Below, one piece after another: positions 54,745-64,000 of a stretch of 64,000 bases of DNA. This DNA comes from Salminus brasiliensis (Eukaryota; Chordata; Actinopteri; Characiformes; Bryconidae): NCBI RefSeq assembly GCF_030463535.1, contig NC_132879.1:40020597-40084596 (forward strand), in the 5' to 3' direction. The first letter of the stretch is position 1. Every line of letters starts with the position of its first letter. The notes beneath the pieces were generated by a model. That model was given only the letters and a program-made list of their open reading frames with translations. It was not told the origin of the DNA and did not search any database. The translations under genes were made by a program, and so were the position numbers.

Positions 54745-56205
54745 ATCGTCACGCCCGCGTTGCCGCGCCGAGCCGCAGCGCGCAGGAGTTCATGAGACTA
54801 TCAGTCTATCAGTCACGGTCACGTCATGTTTTACTACAGACTCTTATGTTGAAGTTTACATTCATGTTATGTTCACGATTCATGGTTGGGTTGATGTGTT
54901 TATGTTCACACTTTGTTAATACGTTCCACCTGTGGCTGGTGTATTTAAGGAGGGCTAGCGCCAGCAGTCAGTGCCGAGAATTAACTCTGTTTAACTCAGG
55001 TTGACTCAGTGGTGGATCTTGTGTGCCATTGCTCAGACTGGATCCGTTGGGCTCATCGTCGGCCTTTTGGAATAGAGGCAAACCTCCTTAGCCTAGGGAA
55101 TCCTGTGTATCTGCCGAACCGTTCTGACTCTCTTATCTAAGGACAGAGTGTACCGTAAGGATCTGTAGGGGCTAGTTCATGTGAGTGATTCAAGCTTCAA
55201 AGCGTGTTCAAAGCTTAGTCACGTCGTTAGCTCAAGTACAGGCTCGAGGTATCGCCTGTATTCAGGGAAGCTAGCCCTATTGTAGTACCGGTTCCCTCAG
55301 CTCTGGAGTCAAGTCAGTTCAGAAGTGCCGTGCCTGGGTGTTTCACTGTTTCACCCAGGCACGGCCTGTAGGTTTTGGTTAGCGTTATTGTTCTGGCTCA
55401 TCCCTGGCCCCTAGTCCCCCAGCCCTGTCACGACTTCCCCTAGCCCGTATCCCGTTGCTAAACCGGAAACGTATCATGGCGATCCGGAGCTTTGCGAGGG
55501 GTTCTTGCTACAGTGTGCGGTCTTTTTTAAGAATCATCTGACCAGGCAAAGATCGCCTTCCTTGTATCCAGTCTCGCGGGTAAAGCTCTCGATTGGACCA
55601 CAGCCACCTGGGAGGATCTCAATAAGAAGCTCTTCGTAGAATACCTTAAACAGTTAAAGTTTCAACACCCCCGAGAAGGGTTCACGAAGGGCGACCTCCT
55701 GCTGCGGATGGAGCAGGGCGCTAGGTCGGCGGCCCAATATGCGCTAGAGTTCCGTACTCTGGCCGCGGGCAGTGGGTGGAACCAGCCGGCCTTGTATAGA
55801 TGGCCCTGTTCCGCAATGGGCTTAACCCACGTATGCAGCGGGAGTTGATCAGCTCTTTAGTCGTCCTGTTAACCCCAGGTCCCCGAGAGCTGGGGGTTCT
55901 GCAGCCAGGCCCAGAAGGCAGACCGGTCCGGCTGCACAGAGCAAGGAAGGGTTCAGGAGTTCAGGAGAACGGAACTACGGGGTAGAGGATGGGGATGGCG
56001 CCATTGGTTAGAGGGTGCTGCCCAACCATTCATGGTTCGAACTGATCACAAAAACTTAGAATACCTCAGAAACGCCAAGTGTCTGAACCCCCGGCAAGCT
56101 AGGTGGTCCCTGTTCTTCGCCAGGTTCCAGTTTGCGATCTCGTGTCGTCCGCGCTCCCGCAATACTAAGGCGGAGCTCTCTCTCGCGTCCAACTATCATC
56201 AATGG
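54745..56205 (+). mobile_element. Ty3/gypsy LTR retrotransposon remnant, internally deleted
   Basis: GC-rich island in AT-rich DNA. 54750-55400 looks like an LTR/leader (TATTTAAGG at about 54941). 55460-55870 encodes Gag capsid-type pieces (GKALDWTTATWE, RSAAQYALEFRTLAAG, LFRNGLNPRMQREL) with frameshifts. From about 56020 the sequence jumps to the RNase H end of Pol ([14 protein letters not shown], then [15 protein letters not shown]). Protease, reverse transcriptase and integrase are missing, and no 3' LTR was seen. The remaining frames cannot give a functional product. Confidence 0.75.
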
Positions 56206-56291
56206 TTTTTTTTTTTGTCAACAGCACACATGAAGGCATAACAATACAAATACGTTTACCATGGGAATAAACAGGTAATTAACTGGTAAGA

Positions 56292-57130
56292 AACGATCTT
56301 GCCATCATCTTCGAGAACTCACTGGTCACTCCCTCTACTGAAGCCCGAAGCCTTGGTGTAGTGATGGATGATCAGTTATCGTTCTCAAGTCATGTTGCAA
56401 ACGTAACTCGGTCCTGCAGATTTCTCCTGTACAACATCCGGAGAATTCGACCCTTCCTCTCTAGAGAGGCCACCCAGGTGCTTGTTCAGTCTCTCGTCAC
56501 TTCCAGACTTGACTACTGCAACTCTCTTCTGGCTGGTCTCCCTCTGCGCACCATCAGGCCCCTGCAACTCATCCAGAATGCAGCGGCACGGGTCGTCTTC
56601 AATGTCCCAAAATTTAGCCATGTCACTCCACTGCTGCGTTCTCTCCACTGGCTTCCTGTAGCTGCCCGCATCAGATTTAAAACCCTGACGCTGGCCTACA
56701 AAGCCAAGAACGGACCAGCCCCTCCGTATCTGATGGCAATGGTCAAAAGCCGATCCGCACCAAGAGCCCTTCGAGCTTCAAGTACGGCTCGGCTTGACCC
56801 GCCATCCCTCAAAATCCGCGGAAGACAAGCGTCCAGGCTTTTTTCTGTCCTGGCACCAAAGTGGTGGAACGAGCTGTCCCTGGGTGTCCGAACGGCCGAG
56901 TCGCTCGCTGTCTTCAAACGCAGACTGAAGACCCACCTCTTCAGAGAGTACTTGGACGAATAGTTCTATGGTCGCCTTATTGTACTGTTTAGTAATGTCT
57001 AAGCTTGGAGGTATCTTTTGTATTATTAGTCAATTCTAACTAGCTGAGGTTTTTCTTGGGTAAATAGCAAAGCACTTTGTAAGTCGCTCTGGATAAGAGC
57101 GTCTGCTAAATGCCGAAAATGTAAATGTAA
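56292..57130 (+). mobile_element. L2-type LINE, 5'-truncated, with intact C-terminal ORF2 end
   Basis: An open frame from 56292 to the stop at 56961-56963 encodes the C-terminal thumb/tail of an L2-like reverse transcriptase: LGVVMDDQLSFSSHVANV, RLDYCNSLLAGLP, LQLIQNAAARVV, LHWLPVAARIRFKTLTLAYK. The 3'UTR ends with CTCTGGATAAGAGCGTCTGC then ATGTAAATGTAA, the usual L2 tail repeat. About 224 codons are undisrupted, so insertion is probably recent, but the endonuclease and RT core are missing. Confidence 0.9.
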
Positions 57131-57429
57131 ACTGGAATTAATGGATGGTTAATTCCAGGTTAATTTTAAATTTCCAGAATATTGCAACCCTACTCAAAAT
57201 AACTGAAATCTCTATGTAAGCTCCTCAGATGGATCACTGAGAAGTAGGAACTGAGTTTTTGTTTTGGGTTAACTGAGGAGCTAAATAATAATTTTCTAAA
57301 TGACTAGAGCTATTTCTTTTACCTCTTGGCTAAGAGAATTAACATTCTTGTTGCTTGTACCTAATTAAATCTATTCTTTCCTCTTCTAATGAAATGTTCC
57401 CTGTGCCACTGGCTGCAACAGAAGCCTAA

Positions 57430-57985
57430 AGCATGATTGATCCACTCTCATGCTAACAGTTGGAGAGGTATTATATTCATGAAATCCTTCCCCGTTTTTT
57501 CTCCAAACACATTTGCTCATTGTGTACAAAAGGTTTTATTTTAATCTCATTAGTCCACAGGACAATGTTAATTAATTGAAATTAAAAATGCATCAGAACT
57601 GTTTAGATGCTGAATTATGGGGTAAGGTCACAGGAAAGGTTTCTTCCATGAAGCTAACATTTGTATTGCTGCATAGTAGAACAGTGCACCACCACTCTAG
57701 AATCTGTTCAATCTTTTGCAGTCAATTTTTTTTTATATCATGTTTGGTGGTTTTCACCTATGGCTGCTAATTGTTGAGACAATGTTTTAGGAGTATATGT
57801 ATCTGTTTGCATCACCTGACCTTTCCTAATAATGACTGTGAACAACCTGAACAAGCTAATTAAGGTCATGGTAAAAGTTATCTGGGAGTTCAAATCAAAG
57901 TATAGAAAACAAAAAAAATCTAACAAAACCAATCTTGGACAGAATTAATCATCAGGAGTGCCAACACTTTTGCATGCAAGTTAAC
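57430..57985 (-). mobile_element. Tc1-like relic, same family as 21970-22523
   Basis: The complement carries the start of the transposase region and 5' flank: AGTCCACAGGACAATGTT, CATAGTAGAACAGTGCACCA, CACCTATGGCTGCTAATTGT (near the initiator ATG), CATCACCTGACCTTTCCTAA and an end GCCAACACTTTTGCATGC that matches the terminal repeat at 21970. Internal parts are deleted. Confidence 0.7.
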
Positions 57986-58699
57986 CCCGTCCCTGTAATA
58001 GACATGTTTACTTGAAAGCTTATTGCGCTAATCTGCTAAACAAGCAGGTTGTTTGATGTTAGATGCAATAAATACCAAGCATTAGTTATTAGTTATAGTC
58101 ATGTTTTATCATGTTCCTTTTTATTGCTACATGTGTCTGTTTAATGATGTTCACTAGATGAATGTTTTAAGACAAATAATTCTTTAAGAGTTCCTAAATA
58201 AAGGCAATGGTTTTGCATAGAACAGTGACAACTCAAATAATCTTTTAAATGCCTACATGAAGAACCCTTCCCTAACACTGTAGAAAAGTTTAGTTCTAAA
58301 TAGCACCAAAAAATAAATAACTGAGTTAAAGGTTGATGTGTGATTTAGTAGTGGGGAAACAATATGCCTTTTGCATATCACACTACTTCACAAGTAGCTC
58401 TTGAGAAGAGGTTTAGCCAAAAGCCATAAAAGTATAAAGTAAATTTTCCAGAACTATATAGAACCCTTTTCGCCAGTGTGGTAGTGGATCGAGTGTGCAC
58501 TAAAGCTAAGCAGCCAGCCATTCACTAGGTAAGGGCAGTTGTGCCCCCATAGTAATTTATTCTGCGCCTCTAAAACTAATGCGTCCTAATGAGCAGTATG
58601 TGTACTGTAAGTAAACAGTACTTCAATGCTATTTTACCACATGTTCAGCAGCTCGGTTATTCAGTGTATAGGAAAGCAGGTTGAAAGAAGGTGAAACGG

Positions 58700-58965
58700 T
58701 AAGGCCCCGTGCTCTAATTGTGCATGAGGAGAGCGGCTGGCTCAGTGCTGCCACCCTCATTGTCTCCCAGAGGCGCGTCGTGCGTGAGCGCTGTCCGCGG
58801 TGCTGAACGACGCGTCCGCTTCCACCCACTAACCAGACGCTGCCGTTCCACTAAAAAAGGACAACTCTTGACTCCTTCCTCCACGAAGTGACCGTTCTAT
58901 CGACGGCGAGACAACCGCAGCATCGTCGACGTCTTGAGGTTGCGAGCAAGATTTATTTTCCAAGC
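58700..58965 (+). promoter_or_regulatory. CpG-rich promoter-like region
   Basis: Dense CpG (GGCGCGTCGTGCGTGAGCGC, GACGACGCGTCCGC) in AT-rich surroundings, immediately upstream of a candidate first exon. No TATA box; typical of a CpG-type promoter. Its position, 7 kb past the tbk1 3' end, implies a separate gene. Confidence 0.5.
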
Positions 58966-59069
58966 ATGGTGGAGCGCGCAGACGAGAGCAAGCTGTGGGA
59001 AGACGACGCGGCAGCGAGGGGCCTTACCAGAGCGCGAGAGGAGAAAAAAGACGAGGCTTTCTCCACGAG
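58966..59069 (+). CDS. Candidate first exon of an unidentified downstream gene
   Basis: The first ATG after the CpG region (AAGCATGG, A at -3 and G at +4) opens MVERADESKLWEDDAAARGL, then TRAREEKKDEAFSTR, a very charged peptide. A donor CACGAG|GTGAGG lies at 59070, and a stronger one, GAG|GTGAGT, five bases further (59075). Using the second puts an in-frame TGA in the exon, making it a 5'UTR or short upstream ORF. I do not recognise the peptide. In human, RASSF3 follows TBK1 on the same strand, but this peptide does not match the RASSF3 N-terminus I know. No further exon was found before 64000. Confidence 0.3.
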
Positions 59070-59076
59070 GTGAGGT

Positions 59077-61259
59077 GAGTAAAGCCAGCGTTTTTTTTTC
59101 TTTGTTACAAAAATTTCAATGAAGGGCTGCGCGTTTTTGTTGGCCCGTTACGTACGCTCCATCCCGTTTTCACCTGACAGGAGAAGCAAGGCCATATCAA
59201 AGGGGCTCCAAGAACGTTCAGGATTCACGCACATCCAAATGACACCATTTGCAGCTCCTGCTTTAAACCCCGTAAATCATGCTATGCATAGTGGGGTTCA
59301 CATTTGAACCCCAAAAAGGATCGCACTCAACAATGCTCTGAATCTCATTAGTGAGGGTCAGTTTGCTATTAAAAGAGGCGAGAGATTCTTGTACACAACA
59401 TGTAGATCGTCAAAGGTAAATAAACAAGGTGGTAAACAAAACAGCAAAAAACATAATTGTTCAAATAAAAAAGGAGCTATAGTGAATCGCCAATGGCACA
59501 CTCTTAAGCAAAAAGGTTCTGTGTAGTACTGAAAAAAATGCTCATGACAATAGTGCAACCCTTTTTGAAAATATTTAAAGATTGTAAAAGCTTAAAAGGT
59601 ATTCAAATGATTCTTTGTTTTGTATATAAAGTCATTGTCTTTAATGAACAATCTTTGAAGAATACCGTTTTAAAGAGTGTAGTACCAAAAAAGGTCCTTT
59701 GACTTGTAAGGATAGTAGGACCTTTTAGTGCTGTATAGAATAATTGTTTAAAATGTTCTTAAAATAAACACCTACAGCACAATATATATCACAGGGAAGA
59801 AGCATCTACTTACTTGAATGGTACTTTGAATTATCATAGTTCTATAAGTAACTGTTGTTTTTACTGAAGAACAGTTGAGGAACTACCTTTTAAAGGGTAT
59901 GTGTAAAGAACCAATACTCTTATCAAAAATGGTTCTAAATAGTAGTAGTAGACAAAGGTTATTTGACCTAATACAATAGTGGAGCCTGTTTTTGGTGTAA
60001 ATAACCATGTTACAACATGTTACAAGTTATTCATTACAGGGAACAGCCATTTTAACCATAAAACAGTTTAAGCAGTTTTGAGTGGTCAAAGTTCTACAGG
60101 GAAAAGAGTAACAACTTAAACAAGTGCCCAAAGGGTTCTTTAAATTGTTTATTTCTATACAGAAAATATGTCTTTACTAAATAACCCTTGGAGAACAACT
60201 ATTTTAAAGGTGGATGTGAGTCACCAATAATCTTAGAAAAAAAGGGGTTCTTGACTTGGGGAAATAGGTTCTTAAAAATATCATATACATAGAGACAAAC
60301 CAGGCAAAAACTATTTATGTGTCTTTCTTATTGTTTACTGTTCTGTATATAACTGAATTTCTTAATTCAGTGTGAATCTTGAATTAAACCTTTGAGAAAA
60401 AATGATAATATATAAGAGCTCAACTGGGCCATTAAGTCCAATGGAACAGCTGTGTTAAACTATCACTACATTGTGCTCCAATGAGAGCTGCTAATATGTG
60501 ACATGCTGGGAGACCTGGGAGAGGTTGCCAGGGGACTAGAGCAGAGAGGGCCACTCGTGTAAACATGGCACTACGATAAATGCATAAGTGTATGTGGAAC
60601 ACACACACGAACACAGATGACAATGCCACTGGGAAATAAGCGTTTTCTCTTGGCGCTGACACTTAATAGAATAAATAGAGTAAGGTCAGCATTACTAGTA
60701 GAGAAGGTAAGGAGACAGCAAAGTACAGATACTGAATGTGAGAGCGCTGGTTTTATTCAGAAATGTCATTCAGTAAGTAGACCAGCTTGGCTATGAACTA
60801 TTTTTAGTCCATGTTTGTCTCACTGTGATATATGAGCACACCTGACCAGAACTTAAGGTGAGTTCCAGATGAACTGTACCTGGATTCATTTGTGTTTATA
60901 GAATCCCACACAAGGCATCCACTATTGGCAAACACTTTAGTTTGAATAGAGAGTTGATTTAACCCCATCTAATGAAAAATGTAGCTAGTTGCACCCATTG
61001 CTGACCCAGATGTGTAAATGCACATACAGCTTGTCTAGTACCTGTAGAAACGTATTGCCAATAGAAAAGGACTTTCTGGAGCAGATAAACAAGAAACACT
61101 TTGCCTAATGCCAGGAATGGGCTAGAGGAGTATAACCCCCCCCCCCCCTCATTGTGTACTGTGGATCAGTGGAACTATGTTCTCTGGAATTATGGCGCTA
61201 CTTTCAGTACATTTGAGATTTGTTGGGAAGTTGGGGATGTCTCTCTTGTCAAGTTTTCT
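59077..61259. repeat. Region rich in AAGGTTCT / AGAACCTT motifs
   Basis: Repeated variants such as AAAAGGTTCTGTGTAG (59510), AAAAAAGGTCCTTTGAC (59687), AAAGGGTTCTTTAAATTG (60128) and AAAGGGGTTCTTGACTTGGG (60240) recur every few hundred bases, along with AACAACTATTTTAAAGG-type blocks. A similar group lies at 58260-58475. They look like decayed copies of a short palindromic fish repeat. No coding exon supported. Confidence 0.4.
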
Positions 61260-62829
61260 CAAGCAATCCGATCTCAATACTCCATAATGACAATGTGAAA
61301 ACAGAATTTACTATGCTCTGGGGGGATTTCCTTTTTTCTTTATCATATTTGAAATGTTTCTACACATTGATTGGAGTCTACCTGCAGTAAATTCAGTTGA
61401 CTAATCAAAGGTACACCCCTGTCTATATAAGGTCTCACAGCTGACAGAACATATCAGAGCAAAAGCCATGAGGAGGAAAGAAGTGTCTGTAGAGCTCAGA
61501 GACAGAATTGTGTGGTGGCACAGATCTGGCAAAGGCATAGTTTCCAAGAGCACAGTGGCCTCCATAATTTTTAAATGGAAGAAGTTTACAACCAGGACTC
61601 TTCCAAGAGCTGGCCGCCAAACCATACTATATAATTGGGGGAGAAGGACCTTGGTAAGAGAGGTGACTGAGAACCCAATGGCCACTCTGGCTGAGCTCCA
61701 AAGATCCTATGAGCAGATGGGGAAAAAATTCAGGTGGTCAATCATCAACAGCTCTCCACCTATCTGGGCTTTATGTCAAAGTGGCCAGAGACATGAAAGC
61801 CTGTCTGCAAAAATGCACCTAAAGGACTGTGAGAGACAAGATTCTCTGGTCTGATAAAACCAAGATTTAACTTTTTGGCCTCAGTTCTAAGTATCATGTC
61901 TGAAGGAAACCAGGCTCTGCTCATAACCTGTCCAATACTATTTCTAAAGTGAAGCATGGTGGTGGTAGCATAATGCTGTGGGGCAGCTGGAACTGAAAAG
62001 ACTGGTCAGGGTTGCAGGAAAGCTGAATGGAGTAGTACAGTGATATTCTTGAAAATCCAGTTCACCTTCCAACAAGACAATGACCATAAGCACACAGCCA
62101 AGACAACACAGGAGTGGCATAGGACAACTCTGTCCTTGAATGTCCCAGCCAGAGCCCTGACTTGAACCCATTCAAACATTGCTGAAAGTGGTCTTCCATC
62201 GACAGTCCCCATCCAACCTGACAGAACTTGAGAGAAATCCCCAAATCCAGTTGTGCAAACCTTGTGGCATCATACCCAAAACGACTGGAGGCTGTAACCA
62301 ATGCCAAAGGTCCTTCAACCTACTCAACCTATATATTTCAAGTACTGAGTAAAGGGAAACTTTACTCAATGCAAGTCTTCACTTTCTCATTATTTTTTAC
62401 TGATATCTAAATTGAAATATATAAGTAGGGGAACATTTAAAAATACTTTTAATTGTTGGATGGATGTAAACAAAGTGGTCTAGAATTAAATGTTCCATTC
62501 TTGTCTTGTTCCTGCAATGATTTAAGTTTTGGGTCATTCTACAGAAATTTCCACTTCTGGAACAAATCAAGAGATTTTATTTATTTTATCCAAGTTTTTT
62601 AAAAGTGTGACTTGATGCTGTTTGTTCAGTTGGACACCCAAGTATTTTGTACAACAATAAAAAAAAATGAAATATAAAAATTGTTTCTCCGTTATAACAC
62701 GGCAAAGCCACAGATACTCCTCTGTACATTCTTTTTAAAAAGCCAAATTATATTGTTCATGATTAACTTTATAAAAGAAAATTAAAAGAGAAAACATCCA
62801 AGGGGGTGAATACTTTTTATAGGCACTGT
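61260..62829 (+). pseudogene. Tc1-like transposon with broken transposase, 5'-truncated
   Basis: The transposase starts at ATG 61468 (MRRKEVSVELRDRIVWWHRS, the N-terminal helix-turn-helix of Tc1 transposases) and stays open for about 128 codons before shifting frame. Later pieces include GTGGTGGTAGCATAATGCTG and AACAAGACAATGACCATAAG (the catalytic-Asp region). The 3' end, AAGGGGGTGAATACTTTTTA then GGCACTGTA, is the terminal repeat. The matching 5' repeat is missing. Confidence 0.85.
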
Positions 62830-63477
62830 AAGTCTGGAGATATCCCACATATGACATATGTCTTTTCTACATTCAAATTGGATTTTTGAGTTGATCAACT
62901 AATTTAAATTGAGTTTAATTTGTTTCCATTGGCAAATGGATATTGATTGGGCAATGCACCCTCAGAAAACAGAAATAGTAAGAGTACACACAGCACAATT
63001 AATGTTTGACAGTCTATTAGCAGGTTGAACCCTGACTAGGCCAGTCGTTGTGGTAGCCATCAACAAGCTTCTGGTAGACTTCAAATCAGTTTGTTGGTTT
63101 CCAATATAAACCACATTTTGCCATAACGTCTATGTAAAGTGTATGTAAACGTCCCACCATAACGATGTGGGTATGTGTACATTTGGTAATATTGAATTCT
63201 GGTTGTCTATAGATTTCTGGGTTTGTAACAGTTCAATCAGCTCTCTTCTCCTTGGACTTACATTGGTTATTCTCTTCCTTTTTGTGTTAGTTCTCTGGCA
63301 AAGCCCTGCTTTGTGCTCAGGATCAGCATCCCTATACTGTCTGTAAAACAATAACAAAACAAATAAAGAATGATATTCCAGTGAGTTCTTAAAGATTTAT
63401 ATGACAACATAAATGATGAAAGTTATTCTGTGGTAATCATAAATGTTCTAAAGATGTTGCTTTTTCTGTTGAGTACC

Positions 63478-63695
63478 ACTGGTCAATCAGGCTTGTCAAG
63501 TTGGTCATGCTGATAGACCATCAAACTCAAATGAAAAAATATGCTGTGCTGGTCAAGAGCTAAGCTGCTAGATCATCTTAACCAGCTTGCTTACCAGCGT
63601 ATGTTTTTGTCTGGATGACCAGCTTTTTGACCACCTTCACTAGCTTGGATCATCTATAACCAGCTATAAGCTGGTCTTGAGCTGCTTTTTTTCAT
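63478..63695. repeat. Degenerate GCTGGTC/GACCAGC repeat cluster
   Basis: More than ten scattered variants in about 200 bp: CTGGTCAATCAGGC, AGTTGGTCATGCTG, GTGCTGGTCAAGAGC, TTAACCAGCTTGCTTACCAG, ATGACCAGCTTTTTGACC, AACCAGCTATAAGCTGGTC. Both orientations occur, giving strong folding potential. It resembles a MITE built of GCTGGT sub-repeats that is frequent in cyprinid and other otophysan genomes. Confidence 0.7.
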
Positions 63696-64000
63696 CTGGG
63701 AAGTAATGTAGGTTACAGGGCAGTTATCTGTTCTTTATCTAATACTTGCTTTGACAAGCCCTACAAGTTGACATGCACTTAGGCTACACTGCTTAACATG
63801 ACCAAACTAAAATCAGTTTTATATACACTACAAAAATGGTGATAGCCTGCCTTACATCAGTGTAGCTTACTGATGTCTAACTGATGAACAGTTTATTATG
63901 ACTCTTAAACAACTCAGAGAATCTAGTGATGTAGAGGCTATTTATTGAACAAATGTTGGGATGTCTGTTTTTCCATAGAATGATTTTTAAAATAAAAAAT

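Noticed and set aside
61468..61854. 128-residue + strand open frame as a host gene
   Set aside because: It is the N-terminal part of a Tc1 transposase inside a recognisable transposon with a terminal repeat.

Overview
The window is vertebrate nuclear DNA, almost certainly from a teleost fish. It is AT-rich and intron-rich. It carries several Tc1/mariner families that are common in fish, tRNA-derived SINEs, an L2-type LINE 3' end, a broken Ty3/gypsy element and long dinucleotide microsatellites. The SINE family (copies at 4074-4378 and 46097-46373) suggests an otophysan (characin, catfish or knifefish-like) fish, but I hold that loosely.

The only gene I can reconstruct with confidence is tbk1 (TANK-binding kinase 1), on the + strand. 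It has 20 coding exons from the ATG at 33733 to the TGA at 51717, joining in frame to a 727-residue protein; human TBK1 has 729. Every junction has a GT donor and an AG acceptor. A probable untranslated first exon ends at about 31533, and a likely poly(A) signal lies at 52334. The protein is the innate-immune and autophagy kinase acting downstream of STING, MAVS and TRIF. Its kinase, ubiquitin-like, coiled-coil scaffold and C-terminal adaptor-binding regions all appear intact.

Region by region: 1-27.6 kb has no gene I can support and holds transposon relics (Tc1-like at 1-440, 13150-14125, 19490-19800, 21970-22523 and 23080-23720; a hAT-like MITE at 16961-17603; SINEs at 1751 and 4074) plus a striking 104-nt hairpin at 11427-11530. 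At 27.7-28.5 kb there is a promoter-like stretch with CCAAT, GC and TATA motifs. CTCF-like motifs lie between it and the tbk1 promoter (28.5-29.8 kb). The span 31.4-52.6 kb is tbk1, whose introns contain a Tc1 element with a SINE nested inside it, other SINE copies and a poly-G run. From 52.6 to 64 kb there is an intergenic stretch with a decayed Ty3/gypsy element (about 54.7-56.2 kb), an L2 LINE 3' end (56.3-57.1 kb), two more Tc1 relics, and a CpG-rich promoter with a probable first exon at 58.7-59.08 kb whose gene would continue beyond the window.

I found no convincing new multi-gene system. The observations most worth checking are the microsatellite-bounded splice acceptor in tbk1, the 40-bp-arm hairpin, the nested transposons that give a relative age, and the unknown promoter/first exon downstream of tbk1.
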